Below, one piece after another: positions 51,199-58,947 of a stretch of DNA of 64,000 bases. The notes under the pieces are model-generated. The model was not told the DNA's origin, made no database searches, and was given only the letters and a program-made list of their open reading frames with translations. The stretch comes from an uncultured Clostridia bacterium (GTDB taxonomy: Bacteria > Bacillota > Clostridia > Christensenellales > UBA1242). The stretch spans positions 41,841 through 105,840 of the forward strand of contig CALBKX010000015.1 in assembly GCA_937895935.1 (NCBI GenBank), given 5' to 3'. Made by a program: the position numbers and the translations under genes. Position 1 is the stretch's first letter. Every line of letters begins with the position of its first letter.

Positions 51199-51552
51199 AT
51201 GTTTACTTGTTGTTTGTGTGGTAAAAAATATAGCACTTCTAACGAAGCTGTGCAATGTGTTAATCGTTGCGGAAGAGAGTATCAGAGAGATGGAAAATTT
51301 TCAGTAAAAGAATCTGTATATAGAGAGGGAAAGAAGACGGTGTCTTTTTCGCATCAATATAGTAGCACAGAAACATTAGAGAACATTTTCAACGAAGTAA
51401 AAGAAATCACACCTGAACCTGAGTTTAAAAATTTTAAGATTTCTATTTTAAAAGGTTGGGACACGTTATCACTGCTTGAAAAAGAAAATAGAATTAAGTC
51501 GGCGGCAATGGTGAGAGATTTGATGTATGTTAGTAAAATGTTCAAAAATTAA
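51199..51552 (+). CDS. Zinc-finger protein, 117 aa
   Basis: FTCCLCGKKYSTSNEAVQCV then NRCGRE: CxxC ... C...C, a C2H2- or ribbon-like finger at the N-terminus. The remainder is charged with no recognised domain. A similar N-terminal finger occurs at 54562-54903. Confidence 0.62.
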   Translation: MFTCCLCGKKYSTSNEAVQCVNRCGREYQRDGKFSVKESVYREGKKTVSFSHQYSSTETLENIFNEVKEITPEPEFKNFKISILKGWDTLSLLEKENRIKSAAMVRDLMYVSKMFKN

Positions 51553-51565
51553 AATGATTCCTGTG

Positions 51566-51594
51566 TTGTTTCTAACCTATGTTTATAGTATAAT
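51566..51594 (+). promoter_or_regulatory. Promoter TTGTTT-17-TATAAT
   Basis: TTGTTT (51566-51571), 17 bp, TATAAT (51589-51594). Transcription should start near 51601, which rules out the ATG at 51597 as the next gene's start. Confidence 0.75.
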
Positions 51595-51623
51595 ATATGC
51601 AGGAAGTTGAGAGGAGCGATAGG

Positions 51624-51818
51624 GTGGAAACGTATATTTTTACAATTTATAATCCAGAAAGTTCTAAGTATTTTTTCTATAAACAGGATTTAGGCTATGA
51701 GTGTAGTGAGAATCTATTGAATCATTTATTGAAGGAATATTGTAGGATTGAAAGTAATAGAGATAATTACGAAGAAAGCTTGTCAAAATCTTTTTGGGAA
51801 ATGAAAGGAGATATGTAA
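51624..51818 (+). CDS. Unrecognised small protein, 64 aa
   Basis: GTG at 51624 (GAGAGGAG upstream) reading METYIFTIYNPESSKYFFYK. The earlier in-frame ATG lies before the expected transcript start. Short, aromatic and acidic. No family recognised. Confidence 0.55.
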   Translation: METYIFTIYNPESSKYFFYKQDLGYECSENLLNHLLKEYCRIESNRDNYEESLSKSFWEMKGDM

Positions 51819-51819
51819 A

Positions 51820-52428
51820 ATGGATAGTGTATATGTTATTATTAAAGATTTAAGAAATAATGTTGTTATGGCAGAAGCATATTGTTCGCCTGACAACTAT
51901 AATGAATTTGTGTATGATTCATTAAGCAAGTTTATTAAATTGAGTGGAAGTGATAAATATGAGTTGTCGGCAAGATTAGATGAATATCAAAGTTGTGAAT
52001 TCTTGGGGTATTTGATTACTTTAAAAGACAATTCTGAAAAAAAATGGCGGCGTTATTTTCCAGAAAGCTATAAAGATTATATTAATGATTTAATTACCAA
52101 AGAAACTTTACTTTTGAATTGTGATGAATCTGATTATTATGTTTTTCAAGATAAAGAGGATAGAGAACGCTGGCATGAACTTTTAACCAAAAGAATTGAT
52201 AGGGAGAGCTACTGGGATGTATCTTATGACGTAAACTATAATTATTTAACTAATATTTACAAAAAAGAGTTTGAAATCTTTAAGAAGAATGTAGAAAAAG
52301 AATTAGGATGTTTTCCACTTGATGTAAAAACTGAACCAAATCTTGTTCGTGCGGCAATGGAAATTTGGTACATTAGACTGTTTGAAAAGAATGTTGAATG
52401 GGGATATTTGCCAGATATTGTTGAGTAA
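51820..52428 (+). CDS. Unrecognised protein, 202 aa
   Basis: Begins MDSVYVIIKDLRNNVVMAEA; acidic, Tyr/Trp-rich, with KKWRRYFPESYKDYINDLIT in the middle. AAGGAG 9 nt before ATG. Directly precedes the RNA ligase gene. No family recognised. Confidence 0.6.
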   Translation: MDSVYVIIKDLRNNVVMAEAYCSPDNYNEFVYDSLSKFIKLSGSDKYELSARLDEYQSCEFLGYLITLKDNSEKKWRRYFPESYKDYINDLITKETLLLNCDESDYYVFQDKEDRERWHELLTKRIDRESYWDVSYDVNYNYLTNIYKKEFEIFKKNVEKELGCFPLDVKTEPNLVRAAMEIWYIRLFEKNVEWGYLPDIVE

Positions 52429-52442
52429 GAAAGGAGTAGTTC

Positions 52443-53543
52443 ATGAAATTAAAAATTCAAGAGTTCATAAATAACCACTCCAATTGGCAAGAATTATTGT
52501 CTAATGCTCCTTATAATTTAAAAATTACTTATAAAAATGGATTATATTGTTTCAAATATAATCAAATCAATTCTGATTTTAGCAATCCTATTGTCTGCGA
52601 AGCTCGTGGTCTTATTTTGGATGCTAAAACTTTTAAAGTTGTGTGCTGTCCATTTTTTAAATTCTTTAATATTGACGAATCTCATGCTGCAAAAATTGAT
52701 TGGAAAAATGGAATTTCTGTTAGTGAAAAAATTGATGGTAGCTTAATTAAACTTTATTATTGGAATGATAAATGGAATGTGGCTACTAATAGTGGAATTG
52801 ATGCTGTTGATTCTAACTTAAGTAATAATGCCGTTTATAAGAATTTCTATGAACTTTTTATGGCGGCATTACCTTCTACTTTTTCTTTTGATAATTTAAA
52901 TAAAGCTTATACTTATGTATTTGAATTGGTATCGCCATTTAATAAAGTTGTCATTTCTTATGATAGACCTAAGTTATATCTTTTAATGGTAAGAGATAAT
53001 GAATCTTTGAAAGAAGTCAATTACAATTTTTCTGATATAGAAAAGCCAGAAATTTATTTTGTAAGAACAGAAGAAGATTGCCGCCGTTTGATTCAAAGAC
53101 TAAATGATAGTAATGTTTTAACTGAAGGTGTTGTTATAAAGGATTCTCATAACAATAGAGTTAAATTAAAAACAGCGAAATACTTTGATTTACATTATAT
53201 GGTTAATAATCATGTAATGACTTTGGATAGACTTATTCCCATTGTTAGACGAAATGATACAGATGAGTTGTTATCTTATTTTCCAGAATACACTGAAATT
53301 GTATCCGAAATTCAAAAGAATATTAATTTTATGTGGGATTTGCTGATTGATATTATTGCTTTGCCACAAATTTTAAAAGACAGAGGACTATCAAGAAAAG
53401 ATTTTGCTTTACATTTTAGAGATTACGAATTTAAATATTTGGCGTTCATGGTATACGATGGAAAGTTGGATGACCCAGAAAAATACTTAGGAGAATTATC
53501 AGACAATGATTTCATTAAATTATATAAAAAATTGTTTTGTTAA
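52443..53543 (+). CDS. T4 Rnl1-like RNA ligase
   Basis: 366 aa. N-terminal CEARGLILDAKTFKVVCCPF matches the Rnl1 region before the active site. Nucleophile motif SEKIDGSLIKLY has K96 (KxDGS). YTYVFELVSPFNKVV is motif III/IIIa-like, VLTEGVVIKDS motif IV (EG) and VKLKTAKYFDLH motif V. Rnl1 enzymes rejoin tRNA cut in the anticodon loop by host nucleases such as PrrC, which targets tRNA-Lys. The phage's own tRNA-Lys and RlaP remnant support an RNA-repair role. AAAGGAG 7 nt before ATG. Confidence 0.9.
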   Translation: MKLKIQEFINNHSNWQELLSNAPYNLKITYKNGLYCFKYNQINSDFSNPIVCEARGLILDAKTFKVVCCPFFKFFNIDESHAAKIDWKNGISVSEKIDGSLIKLYYWNDKWNVATNSGIDAVDSNLSNNAVYKNFYELFMAALPSTFSFDNLNKAYTYVFELVSPFNKVVISYDRPKLYLLMVRDNESLKEVNYNFSDIEKPEIYFVRTEEDCRRLIQRLNDSNVLTEGVVIKDSHNNRVKLKTAKYFDLHYMVNNHVMTLDRLIPIVRRNDTDELLSYFPEYTEIVSEIQKNINFMWDLLIDIIALPQILKDRGLSRKDFALHFRDYEFKYLAFMVYDGKLDDPEKYLGELSDNDFIKLYKKLFC

Positions 53544-53547
53544 AAAT

Positions 53548-53576
53548 TTGATTTTTGTCGAATAATGTCGTATAAT
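53548..53576 (+). promoter_or_regulatory. Promoter TTGATT-17-TATAAT
   Basis: TTGATT (53548-53553), 17 bp, TATAAT (53571-53576). It drives the broken RlaP gene and the genes behind it. Confidence 0.8.
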
Positions 53577-53598
53577 AGTATTAAAGAAAGGGTTAAAA

Positions 53599-54371
53599 AT
53601 GAGCGATTTAAAAAATGTCAAAAAGCTTTGAAAGCAAAAGGGTATGACCCAGTTTTTATTAGTCTATATGGCTCTCAGAACTATAACTGCGATACAAAAG
53701 ATGCCGACATTAGACGACTTCATTTTTAATAGAAAGCCTGTTTCTACTACTGTTGATTATGAAAATGGACTTTGTGATGTTAAAGACATTCGGCTAATGT
53801 TTCATCAATTTAAGAAGCAAAATTCTAATTATGTTGAAATCTTGTTTTCTAAGGAACATTATTTTAAAAACAGTAATATTGGATTGTTGCTAATGAAAAA
53901 TTTGATTCCTATGAGAGAATCTATTGCTCGTTTTGATGAAAGAGCTGCCGATAACGCCATGCTAGGAATGATGATTCAAGAATGGCAAAAGATATTCAAA
54001 AATCGACCAGTGTCGCTGGAAAAATTGAGAAATATGGATATGATAGTAAAGCATTATACCAAATTGTTAGAATAGCGAACATGTTGAGTGGTTATTCTGA
54101 AAGACCAAATAAACATTATGAAGAAATTTTACGAGGTAGAGTAGATAATGAGTATTTAATTGATATAAAAAGCTATAATATAGTTTATAGTTTAGAAGAG
54201 GTTAAAGGGTTGATTGATTATTATTTAGGAAATCGTATGACCTGCTATCGAAAATACGATTGGAAAGAAAAAGATTTAAAAACAGAAGAAAAATTAGATG
54301 AACTTTTGACACAAATAATTAAGTTAAGTCTTCAGGGGGGGCTTTCTAGAAATGAAGGAAACAAACGTTAA
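53599..54371 (+). pseudogene. Broken RlaP-type nucleotidyltransferase (PF10127-like)
   Basis: Three frames together read one RlaP-like protein. Frame 1 from the ATG at 53599 gives MSDLKNVKK and stops; one more A in the A run near 53620 would continue ALKAKGYDPVFISLYGSQNY then NCDTKDAD. A second break near 53705 (with a likely small deletion after DAD) leads to TLDDFIFNRKPVSTT, VKDIRLMFHQFKKQN, VEILFSKEHYF. A third near 53990 leads to GKIEKYGYDSKALYQIVRIA. The G-S...D-x-D polymerase-beta signature is retained. RlaP is a nucleotidyltransferase family linked to RNA ligases, and this one directly follows the RNA ligase. Confidence 0.78.
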
Positions 54372-54543
54372 GCGTAAGAAATTCGTTCCATATGAGAAGA
54401 GTTCTAAAAAGGAACGAAAAAATAGAGATAAACTAAAAAGAAACGAATGGGATTTTCCACCCATTACAAAGGTGATTCCAGATAAAAGAAAAAAGAAAAC
54501 TCGTAGAGACGATTACTACTACGATGATGATTATAATGATTAA
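54352..54543 (+). CDS. Small charged protein, 63 aa
   Basis: A very basic first half (KRKKFVPYEKSSKKERKNRD) and a Tyr/Asp-rich end (RRDDYYYDDDYND). AGGGGGGG upstream of ATG; overlaps the end of the broken gene by 20 nt. Probably disordered. Confidence 0.55.
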   Translation: MKETNVKRKKFVPYEKSSKKERKNRDKLKRNEWDFPPITKVIPDKRKKKTRRDDYYYDDDYND

Positions 54544-54561
54544 TTTAGGAGGAATTTGTTC

Positions 54562-54903
54562 ATGAGTATGTATGTTTGTCCAGTTTGTAAAAAGTCAGTT
54601 GATAACCTAGTGGAACTTTCTAATTGTATTGATAAGCATAAGAAGGAAGAAGTCGAAGCAAAAAAGGCGGCAAAGACACAAAAGTTAACAGAAAAGGAAA
54701 AGAAGATTGATGAAACTTATGAGTTGTTAAAGAGATTGATTAAGGAATACAATGATGAATCAGATTCTAAGACTATTGTTTCTACAATGACAAAGTTGGG
54801 TGCGAATAAGTCAAATAAGAATCACTCTCCTGTAGAGAGAGAACTTTTTGATACTTTAAATAGTGTTGATTTTTATAAGTTAATGAACTCTTTGTTGGGT
54901 TGA
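54562..54903 (+). CDS. Zinc-finger/coiled-coil protein, 113 aa
   Basis: ATG at 54562 (GGAGG 9 nt upstream). MSMYVCPVCKKSVDNLVELS then NCIDKHKKEE has CxxC ... C...H, a C2HC-type finger, followed by a Lys/Glu-rich helix. Function unknown. Confidence 0.62.
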   Translation: MSMYVCPVCKKSVDNLVELSNCIDKHKKEEVEAKKAAKTQKLTEKEKKIDETYELLKRLIKEYNDESDSKTIVSTMTKLGANKSNKNHSPVERELFDTLNSVDFYKLMNSLLG

Positions 54904-54954
54904 TAATAAAGATGAATAATATTTATTAAAATTTAATATTTTGGAGGTTCTACT

Positions 54955-55428
54955 ATGCTGAATTGGCAAACAATTGATAACCAAATGCCACAAGCTTATA
55001 AAACAGTTATTTTACAATTAAAAGAAGTAGATGAACCAACAATAGGATTTTTTGACAAAAAAGAAAACAAGTGGGAATTGTTAGACAAGAATTTAGCCAA
55101 TTTTGATAAAGAAGATATTCCATACACTGTAATTGCGTGGCATCAAATGCCGCCACAATATAAGGAAGACTTAGATTTAAATCTTCCGTCTGCTGCTTTG
55201 GCTGAAAGTCTAACAAAAGCACAGATTAATAAGCTATTAGAATATACTGATAAGGAGTATTCTGTTGCGGCAATTAAAGAAAAGTTCAGACACGCTTTTA
55301 AAAATGCAAAAAATCATTTTTCAATTAGAGATTCTATTGTTTGTCCTGAAATTGTTGAATATTTAAAAACGCAACGGTTTCATATAGTTCATGATGAAGA
55401 AGAAAAAGTTTATCATATCAGTTGGTAA
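54955..55428 (+). CDS. DUF551-like protein
   Basis: 157 aa. WQTIDNQMPQAYKTVILQLK, then YTVIAWHQMPPQYKED, follows DUF551 (W...D..P..G..VL ... V.HWMPLP), a small domain common in phages. The C-terminal half is not recognised. GGAGG 8 nt before ATG. Confidence 0.68.
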   Translation: MLNWQTIDNQMPQAYKTVILQLKEVDEPTIGFFDKKENKWELLDKNLANFDKEDIPYTVIAWHQMPPQYKEDLDLNLPSAALAESLTKAQINKLLEYTDKEYSVAAIKEKFRHAFKNAKNHFSIRDSIVCPEIVEYLKTQRFHIVHDEEEKVYHISW

Positions 55429-55436
55429 ACAAGAGA

Positions 55437-55472
55437 GGTCAAGATGGAGCAAATCTGTCTTGACCTTTTTTG
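55437..55472 (+). terminator. Terminator containing the next -35 box
   Basis: GGTCAAGA (55437-55444) pairs with TCTTGACC (55458-55465), followed by TTTTTTT. TTGACC in the 3' arm is the -35 of the next promoter. Confidence 0.88.
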
Positions 55473-55488
55473 CGTATTATGCTATAAT
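55460..55488 (+). promoter_or_regulatory. Promoter TTGACC-17-TATAAT for the BrxL-like gene
   Basis: TTGACC (55460-55465), 17 bp, extended -10 TGCTATAAT (55483-55488), start region AATTATAGAAAG. Confidence 0.87.
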
Positions 55489-55535
55489 AATTATAGAAAG
55501 TTAAGAGAGAGCTAAAAGTAGAAAGGAACTTCTAT

Positions 55536-56951
55536 ATGAAAAACATTAAAGAAATTTATGGTGGGGCGGCAACTTATAAATCTACAAGCACAAACACTCT
55601 GTTAAGTTTTTTGGAATTGCCAATGGAGTCTAAGAACTGGTTAATTACAAAATTTTCCAATGAAAATGGTTCTATTGATGCTTTTGCTTTAAGCGAATAT
55701 ATCAAAAAGATGAGATTAAAAACAAATGATTGGAACATTAAACTACTGGAAGCACGGCACAGTCCTAAAGGTCAGATTAAATTATTAACCAAAATTGTAA
55801 TTGAATTTGACTATGCTGAAGACCTTATTTGTTTTAGATTGCCGGAATACGGCTTTCCTACAAAAAGAAAAGAAGCACAAGCAGATTGGTCTATTATTTC
55901 AGAGAATAAAGACTACTTATTAAAATCAGAAGGGGCTTGGGGAGAAATTACATTAGATTATAACTGCGGAATTATTCAATTGGCTGATTTTAAGCCATTA
56001 TGTCCTTATACTTATGATTTAAACTCTTACAGAGAAAAGAGAAAGAATTTTACAACAGAAGAATGGATTAATGTGCTGCTCGCCGGATTAAACTTTAATG
56101 GTAAAAATATGACAAGAGAAGAAAAACTTACTTTATTACAAAGGTTTTTGCCTTTTGTTGAAAAAAGATTAAACACTATTGAATTAGCTATCAAAGGTAG
56201 TGCCAAAAGCTATTGTTATTCTCAATTGTCGCCTTATAACTGGCTTGTTGGTGGCGGCAGCGTTTCAAGAGCAACAGCATTTTTTAATAACACAACTAAG
56301 AAACCGGGCTATTTTTCTAAACATTCTCAAGTAATTTTTGATGAAGTTCAGACAATTAGATGTCAAGCTCCAGAAGAAATGTGTGGTGCGTTAAAAACTT
56401 ATTTGGAATCTGGTGAAATTAGAATTGGAAACTATTCTGGTGTTGCAGATGCCGGATTAAGTTTAATTGGCAATGTTCCTATTGGTTCAATGGATGTTAA
56501 AAAAAGTAATATGCTTAAATTTTTGCCGAATTGGTTAAAAGAATCTGCTCTTATTGATAGATTCACTTTTTTAATTGAGGGTAAAAAGATTGGTCGTTTT
56601 ACTGAAGATAGAAAAATGGAAGGATGGGCATTGTCTACTGACTACTTGACTGGAATTTTGCATCAATTAAGAGATGAATTTTATTATAGAGCAATTATTG
56701 ATGAACTTTTGTATGTAGATGGCAAGTGTGATGTTAGAAATTTTGAAGCTGTTAAAAAGAATGCTACAGCTTTCTTAAAGCTTTTGTTTCCACACATCAC
56801 TAGTATTAAAGAAATCAATATTAAAGATTTTAAAGAGTATTGCTTAAAGCCAGCAATCCAAGGACGTGAAAACATTCTTTCTCAATTAAGAATTATTGAC
56901 GAAGAGTATATGAATGTAAAAATGCCGGTTATTAAAGTGAAAGGGGAATAA
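55536..56951 (+). CDS. BrxL-like AAA+ protein without Lon protease domain
   Basis: 471 aa. DLNSYREKRKNFTTEEWINV then QRFLPFVEKRLNTIELAIKG closely follow BrxL of BREX systems (DLDxFREARxxFTxEEWIDLL; PxVExxYNxxELGPRGTGKS). Walker A is KGSAKSY (G221 to S225, K224; the Gly before Lys is Ala). SPYNWLVGGGSVSRATAFFN, Walker B VIFDEV (D269, E270), sensor GNV (N313) and arginine finger IDRF (R342) are present. BrxL normally continues about 200 residues into a Lon-like domain; this one stops after ILSQLRIIDEEY. Role unknown: possible BREX inhibitor, decoy or superinfection-exclusion factor. Own promoter. Confidence 0.82.
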   Translation: MKNIKEIYGGAATYKSTSTNTLLSFLELPMESKNWLITKFSNENGSIDAFALSEYIKKMRLKTNDWNIKLLEARHSPKGQIKLLTKIVIEFDYAEDLICFRLPEYGFPTKRKEAQADWSIISENKDYLLKSEGAWGEITLDYNCGIIQLADFKPLCPYTYDLNSYREKRKNFTTEEWINVLLAGLNFNGKNMTREEKLTLLQRFLPFVEKRLNTIELAIKGSAKSYCYSQLSPYNWLVGGGSVSRATAFFNNTTKKPGYFSKHSQVIFDEVQTIRCQAPEEMCGALKTYLESGEIRIGNYSGVADAGLSLIGNVPIGSMDVKKSNMLKFLPNWLKESALIDRFTFLIEGKKIGRFTEDRKMEGWALSTDYLTGILHQLRDEFYYRAIIDELLYVDGKCDVRNFEAVKKNATAFLKLLFPHITSIKEINIKDFKEYCLKPAIQGRENILSQLRIIDEEYMNVKMPVIKVKGE

Positions 56952-56954
56952 TTT

Positions 56955-57134
56955 ATGTATAGAGTTCTTTTTGAAGGTGTATTGATTTTCTTGGGTTTAG
57001 TGTGTTGCGGCGGCTCTCTGTTTTTAGACCGGAAAGATTGGCAAAGGAACGCTCTACTTTTTGTAGCTAATTTTTTCTTTGTCTTTAGTATAGTCTACGG
57101 TCTTATCACACTTTTTAAAGTCTTTGTGGGCTAA
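56955..57134 (+). CDS. Small membrane protein, 59 aa
   Basis: MYRVLFEGVLIFLGLVCCGG, SLFLDRKDWQRN, ALLFVANFFFVFSIVYGLIT: two membrane helices joined by a charged loop. AGGGGAA 7 nt before ATG, 3 nt after the BrxL-like stop, so co-expressed with it. Confidence 0.6.
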   Translation: MYRVLFEGVLIFLGLVCCGGSLFLDRKDWQRNALLFVANFFFVFSIVYGLITLFKVFVG

Positions 57135-57148
57135 TTTGTAAAAAATAG

Positions 57149-57177
57149 TAGCAAATTGCCGCAAAATGAGGTATAAT
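57149..57177 (+). promoter_or_regulatory. Promoter TAGCAA-17-TATAAT
   Basis: TATAAT (57172-57177) with start region AATTATAGAAAG; the -35 TAGCAA is weak. Confidence 0.72.
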
Positions 57178-57208
57178 AATTATAGAAAGTTAAGAGAGGG
57201 GTTCTTGA

Positions 57209-57679
57209 ATGAAACGAAAAGAAAAAGAAAATCGAATTCTTTTTGGCTTAAAGCAATTTGGCATTAATGAAGCTGATGGATGGAAAAGATTCTATTTGAA
57301 TGGAAATGCTTTTGAAAAATTTTTAAAAGAATATCCTTACTGGAAATTTAAGCAGTTCTTCTTTGATGAACCTAATTGGAAACATTTTAATGGACGTTAT
57401 CCAATTCAGATAAACAGTAAATATTTAAATGTTTCACAAAATGATTTAAACAAAAAAGCAACTTGGGCATTGTCAATGGTAGAATTAAAAAAGTATATAA
57501 GAAAATTTCCTAATAGCTGTTTAATTAAAGAAACACCGATTGGATTAGAGTTTCATATAGAAGGAAGAGGTTGGATTATTTCGGATGGGGATGAGAAATT
57601 TTCTTTTGTAGTTCATGGTTATGGGTCTAAAGAAAAAGACTTGTTTGTTCCAAAATATGTATTTTGTGATTGTGTTTAA
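57209..57679 (+). CDS. Unrecognised protein, 156 aa
   Basis: Begins MKRKEKENRILFGLKQFGIN; basic and rich in Phe/Trp/Tyr, with beta-strand pattern at the end (RGWIISDGDEKFSFVVHGYG). GAGAGGGG 8 nt before ATG. No family recognised. Confidence 0.6.
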   Translation: MKRKEKENRILFGLKQFGINEADGWKRFYLNGNAFEKFLKEYPYWKFKQFFFDEPNWKHFNGRYPIQINSKYLNVSQNDLNKKATWALSMVELKKYIRKFPNSCLIKETPIGLEFHIEGRGWIISDGDEKFSFVVHGYGSKEKDLFVPKYVFCDCV

Positions 57680-57691
57680 GAGGAGGACTTT

Positions 57692-58072
57692 ATGGGACTT
57701 GATATGTGGTTGATGGGCGAAGCAAAAGATGACAGTAAACTTAGTTATGAACTGTGCTATTGGCGAAAAGCAAATCAAATTAGAAACTTTTTCGTAAATA
57801 ACATAGACGATTTTAACTATGAGAATAATTGCGGCGACTATATTATTTCAAAAGAATTGTTGGAAAAGCTTTTAAAAACTATTAATGAAGTGCTTGATAA
57901 CCATAGTAGGGCGGCAGAACTATTACCAACATCCGAAGGATTTTTCTTTGGCAGCCAAGATTATGATGAATGGTATTTTAGAGAATTAAAAGATACCAAA
58001 AACAATATTCAACAGATATTAAACAATTTTGATTTTGAAAAGGAAAAGGTGATATATCGTGAATGGTATTAA
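57692..58072 (+). CDS. Conserved phage protein of the MGLDMxL type
   Basis: 126 aa starting MGLDMWLMGEAKDDSKLSYE, with LCYWRKANQIRNFFV. This N-terminal pattern (MGLDMYL...E..YWRKANQIH.WF) recurs in phage proteins of unknown function. AGAGGAGG 8 nt before ATG. Overlaps the next gene by 14 nt. Confidence 0.68.
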   Translation: MGLDMWLMGEAKDDSKLSYELCYWRKANQIRNFFVNNIDDFNYENNCGDYIISKELLEKLLKTINEVLDNHSRAAELLPTSEGFFFGSQDYDEWYFRELKDTKNNIQQILNNFDFEKEKVIYREWY

Positions 58073-58340
58073 GGTTTATCTGTTTCTTGTTGTAGATGGT
58101 AGCAATGGTGATATTGTTGATAACAGAGTTTTTAAAACAAAAGAATTGGCTTTAGCCTGCTTACATAAAAATATTTGCGAAACACTTCAAGATGAATTAG
58201 AGATGGGTAATAAAATTACTCCTGATGAAATGAATGTTTTTGAACTCAAAGATGAAGATATTGTTGATGAAAATTATTATTACTCAATTGAATTTTGCGG
58301 CTTTACCTATTCAGTAGAAGAAATGGAACTAGAAGAATAA
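58059..58340 (+). CDS. Unrecognised acidic protein, 93 aa
   Basis: GTG start with AAAGGTG upstream, reading MNGIKVYLFLVVDGSNGDIV. Acidic C-terminus (EFCGFTYSVEEMELEE). Coupled to the preceding gene by overlap. No family recognised. Confidence 0.58.
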   Translation: MNGIKVYLFLVVDGSNGDIVDNRVFKTKELALACLHKNICETLQDELEMGNKITPDEMNVFELKDEDIVDENYYYSIEFCGFTYSVEEMELEE

Positions 58341-58347
58341 GGGTTAA

Positions 58348-58376
58348 TTGAAAAATCGTCTGTTTTATGCTATAAT
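58348..58376 (+). promoter_or_regulatory. Promoter TTGAAA-17-TATAAT
   Basis: TTGAAA (58348-58353), 17 bp, extended -10 TGCTATAAT (58371-58376), start region AATTATAGAAAG. Confidence 0.87.
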
Positions 58377-58408
58377 AATTATAGAAAGCTAAGAGAGGGG
58401 ATGCGTAA

Positions 58409-58648
58409 ATGATTATTAACATCATGAAAAAGATTTATGTTTATCCTGACTTAAAGAAAGAAATTGAAAAAGAAATTGAAAAGACAGAAGTAAATAGTCT
58501 TGTAAATGAAATTTGGGATTTGTTAGACGGTAATAAATGGGACTACTTAAAGTATAAAGAAAATGAATATGCTGAAGTCGCATATAGTGAATTTGATGAT
58601 TGCGGCGAACCATGGAAGAGAATTGTTATTGAGATTGAGGTGGTATGA
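58409..58648 (+). CDS. Unrecognised acidic protein, 79 aa
   Basis: MIINIMKKIYVYPDLKKEIE then a Lys/Glu helix and DDCGEPWKRIVIEIEVV. AGAGGGG 8 nt before ATG. No family recognised. Confidence 0.58.
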   Translation: MIINIMKKIYVYPDLKKEIEKEIEKTEVNSLVNEIWDLLDGNKWDYLKYKENEYAEVAYSEFDDCGEPWKRIVIEIEVV

Positions 58649-58649
58649 A

Positions 58650-58934
58650 GTGGGGTATATTGTAAAAAGAACAAACGTCAATAGCGACAAAGGAATCTAT
58701 TATGATTCATTAACATCTTTCTTTAAAAAGCTTTATCCACTTGGAGCATTTGAAATAGACCTACGAGATGAAAACTCACTACTTTATGATAAGGATGAAA
58801 TTCTTTATCAAGCTGATTCATATGAAAAAGCAATTCATTTGTGGATGAAAGCATTTAGAAAAGAAAAAGTTTACAAAAGAGATAGAAATTGTTGGGATTG
58901 GTGGGGCTACTCGTTTTACAAGATTAATTATTAA
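58650..58934 (+). CDS. Unrecognised protein, 94 aa
   Basis: GTG at 58650 (GAGGTGG upstream), 1 nt after the preceding stop, reading MGYIVKRTNVNSDKGIYYDS and ending DRNCWDWWGYSFYKINY. An upstream in-frame ATG would overlap 85 nt of the previous gene without a site, so the GTG is preferred. Confidence 0.55.
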   Translation: MGYIVKRTNVNSDKGIYYDSLTSFFKKLYPLGAFEIDLRDENSLLYDKDEILYQADSYEKAIHLWMKAFRKEKVYKRDRNCWDWWGYSFYKINY

Positions 58935-58947
58935 AAGGAGCGATTGA

